Below, piece after piece: positions 1 through 14,600 of a DNA stretch of 64,000 bases. Within the stretch, counting starts at the first letter, position 1, and each line of letters starts with the position of its first letter. The DNA is from Spodoptera frugiperda. Lineage: Eukaryota > Arthropoda > Insecta > Lepidoptera > Noctuidae. The notes beneath the pieces are model-generated. The model saw only the letters and a list, made by a program, of their open reading frames with translations. It was not told where the DNA came from and did no database searches. The DNA lies in contig NC_064234.1 of assembly GCF_023101765.2 (NCBI RefSeq), positions 1,550,001-1,614,000 of the forward strand, written 5' to 3'. A program made the translations under genes and the position numbers.

Positions 1-1783
1 TGCTGCATAAGGTATATAGATATAACTAAATCAATATTAAACAGTTTACATCATTTCGGTTTCATATTCTCTAACCAACACTCTCGAAATCTTGTGCGAA
101 GTCCTTGAACAACTTGTCATTGTAACATGTACCTACTTACATGCGAAACTTCACATCACTTCACCAAAAATCTGCAAATATATTTTCGAGATAGCGTTAC
201 CAACAAACGGTGCAAATTTCGGCGTCAATGAGTTCCGTTGGCCGAGCCTTGCGTCACAAAAATCTTTTCACCGAAAACAATAGTAGCCGCCAACCGGTGA
301 TTACTTTAAGTGTCGGATATTTGCATGAGTTTGTCTGCCCGACCCCCTAACCGAGGGTATTGTTCACTACCGTTTGAATGGTTGATAATAACTGAGCCTT
401 CAGCCGCTTTCGTAAGTGGAACAGACTTTAGAAACTACAAATTATTTATAGGTTTTCAGTTTGTTCCGCACCAAAGTACCTCAATATTTCACGCTATTGT
501 ATACAATTTACCAAATTTCAAAACTTCAAGAAGACTTATATTTCAATTTTTAGTTATATCTGTACCAAATTGATTGAAGCAATAAATGTTCTGTTAATTG
601 CGCATGTAGTTTTTAGGAGAAATGGAAATTATCTGAAGATTAATGGCAACGGGTTTAGCTTTTAAATGAGTACAGATAACAGCGCCTTGCAATAGAAAAT
701 ATATCTTTCAGGCCGACGTGAATGGATGTTAGGCGTCCGTGATGAAGCGGATGCACGATTTCGGTTAGACGCACACCCTTAAAGTGCTATGAACTTGCAT
801 TCACATTTCGCCCTCACACTCCGACGCGCGCGCATGTGGAAGGGAGCGGGTCTGTCAGTGACCCTCGGAGTGGCGCGGTCCGGCGGCGCCCATTAATTAT
901 TCTATTACAGCAATGGCACTCGTGATCGGTGCGCGCGCACACTCCTTTGATCACACCATGCGCTTCAATTCACTACATTACTCTTCACACGAACTGCACA
1001 AAATCGAAGCGCGTTGTCAGATACCACTTTTATTTTTCATCATTAAGAGTTTTTATCTTGATTGTACAAGAGAGTTACAAGGCGGCTGATGTATCGGCCT
1101 ATAATTTTTATGATGTATTTTAAATTCCTGTAGATAATGTTGGAACGCTCGCTACTATCTCAGAATTCTACATTCTTGTTTAAGTCGTGTTTTGCTCTTA
1201 TTAATTCCTAAGACTGTTTTAAATTCTGCAGTTCTTCACTGTGAACGCGATAGACTTAATGGAATGGGCACAGCAATACGTTGGGTTTGCTTTCATTTAC
1301 TAATTACATTTGATACGAACGTGTGGCATACATTTGTCCTAAGCGTCGGTGTAGTAGGTAATTATGCACGTTTTTATTCGACTCACACATAATTTACTAG
1401 CGTTTAATAAAATAATGCGTATGCGCCTGCTAATGACACTTGAATGGTTTCTACGTGACCCAGCGTAATCTGTGGGTGGCACCACTGTGCAAGAAAAACT
1501 TCGTGACAGTGAGGATACATTTTGTACTACTGGAACCGTGACACTTATGAACTTGCTGAAACTGTTATTTAATTTTTGGAACATTTCATAATTAAACACA
1601 GAAAAACTATACTTCTGTAACGGTGTATTGACCCCTACTTATTTCTTAATTAAAATGTTTGATATTTAGTGTCGCCACATTTTAAGGATATAAAAACTCT
1701 TACAAAATCGCGTCTCGCTCACACTGGCAACACAAACACAAGGTGAAAGGCGGGCGTCGTGATCTGCGTGTTCCTGCAGCAGT

Positions 1784-1795
1784 TGCGCGCGCGCA
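1784..1795. promoter_or_regulatory. TGCGCNNGCGCA palindrome (NRF1/Ewg-like)
   Basis: The sequence is TGCGCGCGCGCA. It fits the twofold-symmetric GCGC-GCGC half-site layout bound by NRF1 and its insect relative Erect wing, whose consensus is YGCGCAYGCGCR. It is the first of seven copies of the pattern in this window. Binding is inference. Confidence 0.35.
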
Positions 1796-3256
1796 CCGTG
1801 CCCCAATTCGCTAAGTGCTGCCCTGCTGACGAATGGGGATCAACCGTTCTCAGATAAAAACTATTTATTGCCCCTAAACTAAAACCCCGCTGTAAAATCA
1901 TTAATTTCGTTTATTGATAGTAAAGCAGGCCGTTCCGCACCAGTTGCGTTTTACTTTTTAAAGTTTGATTGATAAATAAGTCACTGCCCACTGCTATGTT
2001 GACTACGAATTTCTAGAACTTTCCATTGATGGCGATACAATCTCAGCACTTACATAAGATAAACAAAAAGAAAAAATAAATGTAGGTACTGAGTACAATA
2101 ATGGAGATAAAATATGGATATGAGAATTAATATCCTTATTCTCACAAGGCTATGCTTATTGTTATGATAATAGGGACACAAAAGCACTTATTAGTGAATA
2201 ATTCGTAAAGAATGAACAATCAGCGTGCCCAAGGACTTGTCTTTACAAAAACTTCAACAGCAGATTTAAATAACAGTAATGAGAGTGAAAACTATTGTGT
2301 AAATGCAATATGCAGTGCCTTTTTTAAGTTGCACACATGTGGAGTGTGACCAATTTGCCAAGTCTGGAAGCCTGAATACATTACAGCCCACATTACAATA
2401 TGGCTGAATGAAAAAGGCAATATTTTAAAGAGAAATATAAGTTACGTGGACTTGCTTGTTGGCTTGTTACAGCAACGTGTTGCATGCCATGGTAGATTAG
2501 CTTGTCTGATCGTTTTAATGAGGCGCATCTTGTGTCTTCGCTAAGATATCGAATTGTGAACCTATCTACAATAGAGAAATTCATCATAGATCTATTCTGA
2601 AGTCCAAAAAAATTAATATTTGATGAGGACTCCAAAAATAAGACTGCAAATATAAAGCAAAGTTTTTAGGACTAAAATAAAATCAATATTTTATTTAGGT
2701 GCTTGAACCTGTCAATTCAATAAACACCTTTTAAAAATCGAAACACGTTGAGGATGACTCACGGCGGCCAACGGCTACGGAAGGTATCTGCGCAAAAATC
2801 AAATACACTCGTTAAAACATGTTCAACAGTTCACTAACCCGAATATATTTAGGGAGACGAGTACACCTTTACAATCTCAAAAGAATCAGTAAGTTAACAA
2901 AAGATTTTTCAAAAATATTGAAGAGCTGTGCGTGCGTTGAGCTAATCTTGACAATGAACCCGATTATGATGCAGACAGCTGCGGAAATTATTATTTCGCC
3001 TGTTATTGTCATGGACAAAAAGATAACAGAATATAAATTTAAAAGCGACCACCGAGCTGCTGGGAAAGAAACTCAACAAGAAATACAATTCGAAAACAAG
3101 AAATGTTGAGTAAAACCATTGACCAGAAGGAATTAGAATTCAACGCTCAATACTGAATTAATAAGCCACATTCAACATAGAAGTTTATTGGCATGCAAAA
3201 ATTTAACCATAAAATGTCACCACACCTAAGTGCAGCTGTCCTCAGGTTGGTGAAGG

Positions 3257-3268
3257 TGCGCGTGCGCA
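3257..3268. promoter_or_regulatory. TGCGCNNGCGCA palindrome (NRF1/Ewg-like)
   Basis: The sequence is TGCGCGTGCGCA, one base from the NRF1 consensus YGCGCAYGCGCR. It lies in otherwise unremarkable AT-rich DNA, and its flanks do not match the other copies, so it is not part of a visible repeat family. Confidence 0.4.
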
Positions 3269-6200
3269 AGCCAAGCTTACAATAGAATATTTTGCTTCTT
3301 ATTACAATACAATAACAAGGTCGTACCTACTACTCCAATTTGAGTTTGATATTACGCTGCCAAATACTGTGACTACAACCATCTTCGCATCTCTTTAAAT
3401 GTAAGTGCTTTCACAAAGTTACCAGGTTATGCACTATTAGTGGGATTGACATCTGAATGAGTAGAATGGCGGTGACCGATGGTTGATGTATTCGCGGTCG
3501 ATATGCGCATGTCTTGTAATTAGGCGTGTCAATGTCAATAGACGATTGTGTGGGCTTCAATAGGAGGACATATGTCGGTACCGCGACGTCTATCAGATCT
3601 ATCTCGTTTTTGCCGATGCTAGGACATGATTAATATTTAATGAGCCAGGACTCTGAGTACCGCCGCGCCGCACTATGTCTAAAGGACTCTTAAATGACAA
3701 TTGAAATATATTACGTTTAAATGACAAAGGTAACTAGCGTCGTGCGGCCTGGCAGAATACGGGTGGTCGTCATTTAGGATTCATACTTTATTAAGTCCTG
3801 TTCTACTACATTGTTGCAAACTATTCTCAGTTACAAAAGAAGAAAAAAAGGTAATTTGATGACCACAGAATAATCAGGAACGTGCCAATTTACATACTTA
3901 CATTTTAATTCGGAAATAATTAGGTTGTTGGAAAAATTTACAGAGCTCATTAACTTCTTTAGCACATTGTATCATGATCAAAAATAATAGGAATCTTAAC
4001 TTTTTCGTATCATACATGAAACTGCTAGTTTACGACTAGCTAGTGCAATGTTTTTACACAACACGCGACGTCGTAAAATGTAAATAAGGCTCACCACGTA
4101 TCAGTACGTTCTACTGACATGTATTCTCTATATATATTGTCTATCACCTAGTCGGTGTCAAGATCATGCTCTTGCGCACCCAAACATTTTGCAAATGACC
4201 CGCATCCAAAATGTTAAGAGACTTTGAATAAATCACATTGTAATGTTACCACACTATTGAGGACAGTTCAGTGTTGATAACTTTCAACGATTTATTTGCA
4301 TACCATTTGAGTACAGTACGCGTGCAACAAATAAATTATTAAGACGATACAAATCAGTATAAATTCATCAAGAGCTCTAAGCTCACAAACACTAATAAAT
4401 AACGTTTTATAGTTGTCACAAGCAATAACTAGTTCCATTTCTCAGTTACTTCCACTGATATAATCATGGAGTTCCAATAGTTGGAGATCTTGCCACGGGA
4501 CGGTCTGCTCAATAAGGAAATGCCTTATGCTGCGCTGGGAGGTATGAGATATTTTGCCTCACGGATGCTAAAGGACTTGGTATGGATGCCTTGACCTAAA
4601 TGTTTGAGTATAACTGCGAACTGTTTTGAAAGCATTTACGAGAATGGTCTTAGCAAGAACTTGTATTGAAGATTGTGCTTTATAAGTAATCAGATAATAT
4701 AGTAAGCCAACACGAGATACGCTAGGACTTTTCTTATATAAAAATTGTGTGAGTCTGAATAAGAAAACTGTTTAAATCATCAGTATTGGATAGGTTCCAT
4801 TATGAGGGAACCATGAAGCAATCAATATCAAATCAGATATAAATAAAATTATTCCTCAGGTCAAGAACAACCATTTAATTGCGGATGGTTATTAGTTTTT
4901 TATTGCAAATGGAGCCGGCATTAACTGTAGTATTACAGTTAATATGAGTTATTGTATGTGCTTTAATGATTTGAGTCGCAGTTGCGATACGCAGCGGGTT
5001 GCCTCATGTCCTACATTCAGATTTTGCATGTATTCAACCTTCACGATCTGTGTTAGACATATAAGTAGTACTAATGAGCTAAACTATTGTTATTTTACTA
5101 ACACACTTAAGTCTCATCACATTTGATTGTTTTTTCCATATATATTTACTACAAAATACGCCATCTTGTCAAATAATCTAGACAACAACAAAATAGGAAT
5201 TTATTTGATAATTTTTCAACGGTTTCTCGTTATGATTCCACGGCAGGCGAGTCCATGAGTCATCGAGGTTACTGTACCTATCGGGCGTGTCTCTTTGACG
5301 ATCCGGTCACATTTTAGCAAACACAAACGCAAATCACGAACGACCGTTGTATTTGACTATGAATTACCAAAGAAAACTTTGCTTTGCAGCCAACAAATAC
5401 GAGGAATGCACTCTCCGTTGCTAGCTCGATGTTCATGTCGTCTTCAAGCATGTTTATACAGTTGTACGAGTTTTCATTGTCTCTTCTATCGATAACAAGA
5501 TTCCAGTGCTAAACAACAGTTCAAATGTATAGTCCGTCCGTTCACACTCTCCGGGCGTCGGAAGTGTCTGTTATAATTACTTTCTAAGAATTGGTAATGA
5601 TAAACACATGCATTAACATATCCAAACTATCCACATATACCGTACGACCTTACAAAAAAGCTGTATCGATACAACAGTTAGCGCTCCGAGGTGATAACTG
5701 ACCGGTTGCTAACTTTTTCTCTGACTCATTGAGACATTCTCATTTACATACCTTTCCCTCTTTAGCCAACTTAAGATGTGAGAATTTTTAACACGTCTTT
5801 GTTAGACACAATGGCGTCGAACTATTTTTATAGCACCTCTTAACGAGTGCCCCATGTGCAGCCTAGCTCTAAATGCGGAATATTCTGCAAGAGTGCGAGG
5901 CACGCACAGCCCAACAAAAGGTTATTGTCGCATATTTGTCGCTGTTTGTTCCCACGCCGGTCAGGTTACCGATCGAGACTCGATCACACTCGGAGACTAT
6001 TGTATTGTACATACATCTTACAATTTTTTTTAAACCGTCAAACCTGTTTGCAGATATGAAATAGGATGAGACAATTTGGTTAGCAATCGCCCACTGATTG
6101 GCGAAAATACGATAAGAGAAGCAATTTGGAACGACCCAAATAAGAGCGATATACACGCCGATACGGCTGGCTATTGCAAAGTCAGATAAATCTGTGTGCG

Positions 6201-7574
6201 TTGCCGTAATTGTAACACAATATAATATTAATTTGGAGCACGCCAACGCCGTGAGAGCGAGTGGGCGATCTGGGGGGACTCGAGGGCTATTCGGTTCTTT
6301 CAACATCTTTGATAGTCCGTCGATACGATCCCATGCAAATTACGCACTGCATTAAGTCGAGCTACTTTCAGCTGTCCTCGAGATTGGGATCCAGTATATC
6401 TTTATTTATGACTCTACATGAAATTATTCTCCCATTTAATATCACGAACTAAGGCACTGCTGGTAGAAGCCACAGTCGTGGGCAGATTGACTTAATACCC
6501 TGTTTATCTTTGGGGTAAAGATTTCCGTGATCCGTAAATCGAAAGATACAAGAGTTTCACGTTGTTTAAGTGCTGTATGCTTGCGCAAACCGGTGTCGTG
6601 CCTCGCGCTGGCGCAACGTATTGTCTCCGTGCATCTAGAGCGACGATTCGCGACACGTTGCTAACGCCTACCCACAGTTACGCAAACACAAACCATTCGC
6701 AGAAACATATTTGAGGGCATCGCGTCCCGATCGATGTCATACATACGGATTTCTTAAGTCTTAGTTTACTTGCTGGGATCATGGGAGATTGGATTCATGT
6801 CGAGCCACAATAATTGGCTATGTTAGTGTCATGCGCACGCTCTACATTTACTTGCAGCGGCGCTGTGTTGCAATATTTGCACGACTCTCACGAGAGACGC
6901 CGCTTATCAGCTCGCGTCGTGATAACGCGCCGATTGTGCAAACGGTTGCGACACCATTCCACGAGAGCTGGGATTAGTTGCGACTAATTGAAACGTCCGC
7001 GTCTTCACAGTGGGCGGCGCGAGTCCGACAGCTTAATTACCTCTGTAAACAACTCGTGAATACCTCGCCGCGACCGTTGTGCAACGAGACAGTGACCGCG
7101 GGAATCTATGGCCGGAGTATTAACACTAATGTTGCGATACACCATCACAGTTGCAACCAGCCGCCATGTTGCATTGTTCCAAAACATTGCAGCAAGCCGC
7201 TTGACCTTACGGCAACGGGCTAACGTCCGTTTGTTTAATTACACAAAGTGAACTTCGTCGAAGTGGAAAGAAAGGAAGTCGTTGATACATTTACTCATGT
7301 TGGTTTACATTGTGCTCAGCTTATAGTATTGTGCGGTGCGCAATTGAAGCAGTAACTGATTGATTCGTGAAATCACGTCAGACTTCATACATCTGGACTT
7401 TATACATCATTTGAAAAGCTGCACTGTAACATTACAATTAGTCCTTTTCTGCAATTGGAGTTGCTTGCTCCTGCGATCGACCTAGTAATGTCACCTGCCT
7501 GAGGCCAAACAAAATGTAAACAAACTCTGAACAAGTCACCTGTAAAACAGTGCTCAGGGCCTCCAGCTTACTAT

Positions 7575-7601
7575 AGGTGTTATTTCCGGGAAATAACACC
7601 T
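7575..7601. promoter_or_regulatory. 27-bp perfect palindrome with STAT core
   Basis: Two 13-base arms, AGGTGTTATTTCC and its exact reverse complement, flank a single central G. The middle reads TTCCGGGAA, which fits the STAT dimer site TTCNNNGAA (Stat92E in flies). The perfect symmetry extends well beyond the 9-bp core. It could be a regulatory site or simply a cruciform-capable palindrome; no nearby gene helps to decide. Confidence 0.4.
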
Positions 7602-8681
7602 CAGTCTCACATTTTATAAATGTTAATTATTTCAGAGGGCGGCGGCCGTTTCTCAAAACGATATTTCTAGCTAAATGTGGGTTGTTGTTATCTAATAATA
7701 GTTTATAGACTGATGCTGTGTTGAGCCGCCATTATCCCTTGTCAGAGCCGCACCTCGCCATGTAATTAGCACTTCCGACGATACGGTAGAATTAATTTAT
7801 ATTAAAATCCCTGTTGATGTGAATTTCGTGCCCACGTAAACGAGAGTGCGCTGCGTATTCGAGGTGCGTAGGCGCCGCTTAATAGTTATAATTGCAATCG
7901 CTTTACCGACAGGTCAAGGATGTCCGTACACTAAATTGGCGAACAAAGAAACAATAACATTCAATATTCAAGTAATTATAAATGTCAAAGTCAAGTGCTT
8001 ACCGCGATATGTCAAAGTGAACGATATATGGGCGTGAGGGTAGTTAGAGTTGGCAGATTAAGATCGGTGGCAATTAGTTGGACATAATCGTATTACAGCT
8101 GACAATGGTAATAGTAGAACAGCCGGGGGGTATGCTAATAAATAAACTGTCGTTTTGTTATCCATGTTGACCTTACATTCACTGCAGTGCGCAGCGTGCT
8201 CGCTTCTACGTACCTAACTAAATTGTTATTATAATGGAACACGATTTAGTACTCTAATTTCTGTATACGAGTATTCAAAGTATTGCTTTAGCAAGCTAAT
8301 TACAATGTTTGGGTTGGCGTTTAATCGAATTCTTAGTAGTCTTTGCTATTGGATCTTACATAATAAGATTTTTAAACTCTATTGCACATGAATTTAATGT
8401 TTCAGTTTAGTACATAGCTCAGAATGATTATGTTATTACCTCATCACTTTACTGATTCCAATAACATAAACTTTTTATTGCAGTTCTAAAATAAACTCAA
8501 TGCCTATGAATAAGCGAGTCAGGTACTTGATCAACAAAAAGTAAGGACTAAATAAAATTAAGGTTATATAAATAAATACTAGGCAGCAATATAAGGAAAT
8601 GTCAAAAAGTATACAAGGTCGACATAATTCGTACATATTTTTTATTAACGCAAAACAATGTCGGACGTGTTGCGCCCTGGG

Positions 8682-8693
8682 TGCGCCTGCGCA
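8682..8693. promoter_or_regulatory. TGCGCNNGCGCA palindrome (NRF1/Ewg-like)
   Basis: The sequence is TGCGCCTGCGCA, one base off the NRF1-type consensus. A related imperfect copy, AGCGCCTGCGCA, lies at 38212-38223, with the same centre but different flanks. Confidence 0.4.
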
Positions 8694-11600
8694 AGTTCAG
8701 ATTTTTATGACGTTGTTTCGAAAAAAACGGCCGTTGAGCTTTAGTGTTAAATAAAATATTTTAACACACAGCAAAGTATAAAAAATATTCAATGTGAACT
8801 ATCAGAAAATACAAAGAAGTTGGTCGGAAAAGGTCCTATTAAGTAGTACAAGTACCATTTACTGGCAAAGGAAATAGCATACGTAACTGAGTACCTGTAT
8901 TATTATGTAAAGCAATAGGTACATAAGTATAAAAATAACTCCACAAAAAAGTATCCTTGTATGAATGACACGCAAACACTCAACTGTTCAACATGTCTAT
9001 TTTACACTAACACTATAACAAAGCATGTCACTTCCATTCGAACCTTCGATGGATTCAATAGACCGAATGACGGTTTCGATTCTTTGTTCCCGATTCACTG
9101 TGGCGGTGTGTATTTCTTAGAACTTGAATGATGATGTAGATAATACTTATGTTTGAATTTGGTTTTAATTTTATTGTCGTGTGTGCCATTTTAGCAGAAA
9201 TCGTTAAAAGACAGTCATTATTATGTACTTGATCTATAACAAAAAAAAAACGGTACTATGTTAATGGAGTATGTATCATTTTTTTCCAATGCTAGTTGTA
9301 GTCTTGTAGCAAGTCTATTCATCTTTAAAATCGAGTTCAGAAAGCGGACGCATCGTTGTTAAAGTCAAAACATTGCGCCGGCGTTGATGCATTCGACATA
9401 TCTTCAAATTAATTGGAGATCACACGGCACCTCATAAATATTTAGTCAGGTGTTATCCCTTATGTAGGAGCACGGTCAGTTAACGCGGTTCCGTGCCGTG
9501 ACCCGGTCATGAGACGAGTCCGACATCCACGTGATGAGGCTGCGGGTTCCGTAAAACTGATATACTTTAGTTAATAAAATACTTTAGAAGCATTAATATG
9601 AATTATGTTTAGTATCTGATATATTTGGTGTTGTAGACATGGGTTGATATGTGCATCAAGATTTAAGAAATAATTGTTATTAACAATATCAGAACTCCTC
9701 TATGCAACCTCTAACAAGTTTATTATCATATTGCCAAAAAAGTTGTGAAACCATAAGTAGTATTCATAAAAACTTCCCATTGTACTAAAAATCTACACCC
9801 AAGTACAATAAATAATAACCTCTACGTCTACAATCTAATGGTCAATGTGTGTCAATTCTGCGGAACCCTTACCGGCTACATGTTGTACTTTATCACTTTT
9901 TTGCCGCGAGGTAGTGTCGGTTGCTCTTAGAACCCGCGCTAATTGTGTGTGGACGCGGCCTTTTTGATGTTTTTGCCTCCTTCGTACAAATGGTGAAAGA
10001 ATCTGTATGATCGCATCTCCTGATTGTGTTCTTGAGAACTGATATTAAGGTAACAACCTTGGGTATCAAGGTTCGAGATGTGTGACGATTTTCTTGTGAT
10101 GGATGTGTTACTTTTTGCAAATCACCTTTACTCAGTACTCAATTAGGGCTCCACTTTTGATTTACTTAGCAGAAAAGTAGTCATCAACTGATTTCTTGAG
10201 AGTAAAACAACTGATATAAGGGTAAAAACGTAATATGAAGGTATTACGTTACGTCAAGGTATTCGTGCACGAGTATTAATTATTCAACCAAGGCCTTATG
10301 ATAATGTCGTCACCAAATCGATTTCCAATAAGAACCCTATAATTTTACACTATTATACCCAGCATCATCTATTATGTATTAGCCATACGTCACCAACAAA
10401 TTAAGGTTCTAACAAGCCATTACTCATCGTCAGATGAGCGTTATTATGATGCAATGTCTGAGGAATGTTTTGTTGTTCTTCCGACCATCGTCCTACTGGG
10501 GATAATAGGTCAAGGGATTATACAGCGCGTTCACACCTTCAGATTTATTTTGACAACGGGGATTATACTTGACTTGGCGCCTTCAAAACTAACAAAGCTG
10601 CTGTATAACAGCAAACGCCTTCTTTATGAGTCAGTTTTTCTTTCTACCTACATATTTGTCTGCAGCTTGTATTTGGTTCATGTGATGCAAAAGGTATATC
10701 ACTCATAACAGCTCACTGTATTTTGGTGCCACTTTTAGATTGGTATCAACATGATAAATCAAAGTCTCCTCACCACGTCTCATGCTTTCGTAAGGGTCGT
10801 TAAGATGAATGTCCCTTGATACAGTTGAATTTGCCAATGCTAAAGTCATGTTGAAACTGATTGCGTTTGCCAAAGATCCCACGATTAGTTACCTCATGCG
10901 TTCAATTCTTTGATGGTAAGCCAAGAGAAGCCTGAAAGATGTGTGATGATTTCACACCTTCGTTACCTGTGCTAGGTTTTACTAATGAGATATTATGATT
11001 AAATTCTTTATTAATGCTAATTTAACGCCACTGTCATAACTTTACCCTTTAATGTACGGCCAGTGGGTTGGTGATGTATATTGCATTGCTCATGTTTATT
11101 ACAATGCTCATTAAAAGATCTTAGGTCGGAGAAAGTTTCAATGTAATTAATAAGTTTTTAAAATATAATTTATTTATTTGAAATAAAACACGGGTCCCTA
11201 AATGTTGGGCCATACGTCAACGCGTAGATTATCTCGGCTGCCTAGATGTCGCTACATTTGATGGATAGTTAAGATAAGGGGAGACGAGTCGCCACCACGA
11301 TTGAGATCTTAATTAAACGTTAATGCTGGAGAATTCTCATAAACAACACCGCAATTAGTTATCTCTACGAAATGTACATTTCGTTTTATGCTGGTTAATA
11401 GGTAGGTACTAATTAGTAGCTTTGTATTTTGAGTAAAATCTCTCAAAATGTCCATTGTTTGTATTCATGTGTGAGTCAGTATTTAGCTTACATTTTATGG
11501 AGTTATAAAATTTCGCAATAGGCGAAGTTAAACCAACATTTGGTCTCAAATAGAGAGGAAAACATAACCTAATTTAAATTTTGTTATCGCACATAAAATT

Positions 11601-14600
11601 CGTGTTATATCATGTAAATATTTTCCATGAATCTCGACTGGAAACTAGTTCAACTTTTTCATAGAATTGTAAAACCAGTAATAATTCAATGATATAATCT
11701 GTTACATTGAATTAAAATTGCATGCTAAGATTATATCGGACTTATGAATAGTGTATTCTTAGTAAGATGGTGCGATAGTACGGTGCACAGCTAGATTTTG
11801 GTCTGAAATCCATTCATTAGACTAAATTTTAGCTACGTGCACCTGCCTACGCGGCTATTTTTCCTCTTGTTCTGCTATCAGTGGATCTGCGCGGGCGCAA
11901 TAACAACCGGCCTCATCGGCCTTGTTCGGTATTTTTCGCTACATCTTCTAGGTTAGGGACAGGAGCACGTATATTGATGAAATCAATGTTTTTCAATGAA
12001 ACCTCGCTGGTTTACTTAATGGTGAGATGCGTTGTTAGATTAAATAGTGCACTGTTAAAATAGATGTTCTCTTAACGCTCAACTAGCAACTTTTCAAAAC
12101 AGCACATCGCTTTCGAATACTACAAGACAAGTAAGAAACAATTAAGAAAACTCGTTTCATCGGCATTAAACATAGACATAAACAAAGAAAGTACAATATA
12201 GATACATAAAACAGCGGTATACGATCATCAGCTTATTCAGACACTCGATTCATGTGATTCCTATTGCTCATGTGAAATTGAAAACCACTCGAAAGCCATT
12301 ATATACATGGTTGCTTAACCCATAAATGTTGCTTTCTCAGTTTACTGCAAAAGGCAAAACAAATTAGTGTAGTTCGATTTACTTGCTTCCTAGTTTGAGA
12401 GCGATTTCTCCCATAAACCCACCGTGCCGCGGCCATTGTTCGTTTCGAAACGAAAGTAATGCTTATTCCCATTTTTAGTGTTCGGAACCTTTGCTCTTTG
12501 TAATGCTTATGCTTTTGACAATAGCTATTCACACAACGATCTCAGAATAGACTCTACACAACAAAGACTAAGGTGTATTTTTGTTTGGTCGATGCATTGA
12601 TATCGTGTCCCAGTCTTGCGGGCCAGAGGGTAGCCCTTTGAACTGGCCGCAGGCACCAGGGGCGGCTTAGTCAAACCCATAAAATTTGCAATTTAACCGT
12701 GCCATAGTGCACGTTTTGTCTCTAAAACACATTTCTGGGAAGGTGTACTTTGTAACAGTTTATTGCTCCGATGGCGCGATACAAAAATGGGCACAGCTTG
12801 TTTATTTGAATCGTAAAATGGTTGTGAATGAAACGTCGAGTGAAATTGAGAGAGTCCATAACAATGAAACTCTTTATTAGAGTAGACGTAAAACGGTAAG
12901 GCGTTAATGAACATTGAATGCTTTCAAGCCATGTTGCAGTCATCTGCAGAAAACATTTTGATTTTGAATGGAATTTTATGGGATATTAAAATAAGAAATG
13001 TTAGTTTTCTATTACGAAAACAATGCGTAGGTAGGGAAAACTATCACTTCTCCATTAATTACCAAAACTTGAGCCATATTTTGTTCCAAAAATGTGTGTA
13101 ATGATACCGAAATGAATGCTAATTCAGCTACAAATCGTTCCTCATTTATTGTGCCGTGTTGTGCTGGAGATGCGGCAATTTTCAAACACGCTTGTTTGGA
13201 AAGTGGCTGCCGGATGTAGAATATTAAGCGCACGACGCAGGCGCATAAATCTTGCATCTTCGAGAAGACGGTGGCGCCCTCTTGTCGCAAGCACTCGATC
13301 TGTACCATAATGCCCGTCTGATATCAGCGAGCTTTTATATAGGAAATGACGCAAGTACTCCTGAAACAGAATATTGCTGATCATATTTCTGAAGTAAACA
13401 TATGATTGGACTGAAAGACTTTTAACACATGCTGGATATTTTGGCTCATCAGTTTTGCTGACATTTTTGTTGAGTGACTTCATGATATGACACCAAAAAA
13501 TTAGCAAATGTTTCGTTATATTCTTGATACATTTACAGTAGAACATCTTTATTCTTCGCATGAGTAAAAATTAACCGTTCAAGAAAAGAACCAACCAATA
13601 AACTGAATGTTGACTGATTTAATGGTAAACCAAGAAAGCAAGATAACAGGATATGGTTAGATTCTAACGATTGCGTCAAGTTACATCATCTGAGGGAGTT
13701 CTGTTACGGTTGTGGGCCACAACGTCACTGCATGTTAGGTTACACCACAATACAAGTTATACATGTTGCTTAGATGTACCGGCGACGCTAGATCGGGCTG
13801 GAAAATCCAACATAATCTGGCCTAGCTGGAAGTAAGCTTTCAGTACAACGAGAGGTCTATGTTGCTGGTGTTTCTCTTTGATCATCCTGACTATTGTTAT
13901 AAGTTGCAGTAACGGAAAAATTGTTGGAGCATTCAGCATGGAATCGGTTTATGCAATTGTTACTTTTTGTATAAGTAATACACCCTTTGTGAGCCTTTCC
14001 AATAGTAAAAGGTCAAAGTGGAATGCAAAAATTAACAATTAAAACGAAGCTACGTTTATTATGAGTTTAACAAGCATAAAAACTTGGGTGTACAAGGAAG
14101 ACATAACGAAGTAGATAATTTAATTCAAAGACACGTAAAACTGCTTTAAAAACAAGTGGCTCACACCGGACTGGTGTTCAGTAGTAACCGTGGCCAGCCA
14201 TATGTAACGTTCTCACAAAACTTATAATTGTTGTTATGTATAATTATGTTGTATGTGCTGTAATCGCCGGCGTAATGTTCGCAATGTTATGCTGCATCGC
14301 GTGTGCGCATATTATTAGCGCGCGACCTCATTATACTGAAGGTAGCGACGAACGACAGTCTTGTTGATAATTGTAAAAATTGACGTGATTTCCTTGTGAA
14401 TTCTACTTTTTTGGATAATGAACTTCAAAAGACCTATCCGCATGTCTTTGTTCCAAGAATATCATCTCTTAATTGAACGGTTTAATTAAATTCTCACACA
14501 CAAGGTTTCATTTTGCTTTTAATTCACAATATGGAAATGCAGCTGTTAGAATATGTTAAGTTATTAATGATAATAAACATCGTACACAGTGTGCGTGTAA

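Noticed and set aside
5869..6306. 145-codon minus-strand ORF, the longest in the host part
   Set aside because: No recognisable domain, composition like random translation of local DNA, overlapped by other open frames. A run of this length is not surprising in a window of this size.
13142..13561. 139-codon minus-strand ORF with basic segments
   Set aside because: It looked briefly like a transposase fragment, but no transposase signature, catalytic motif or element ends could be found, and another frame overlaps it.
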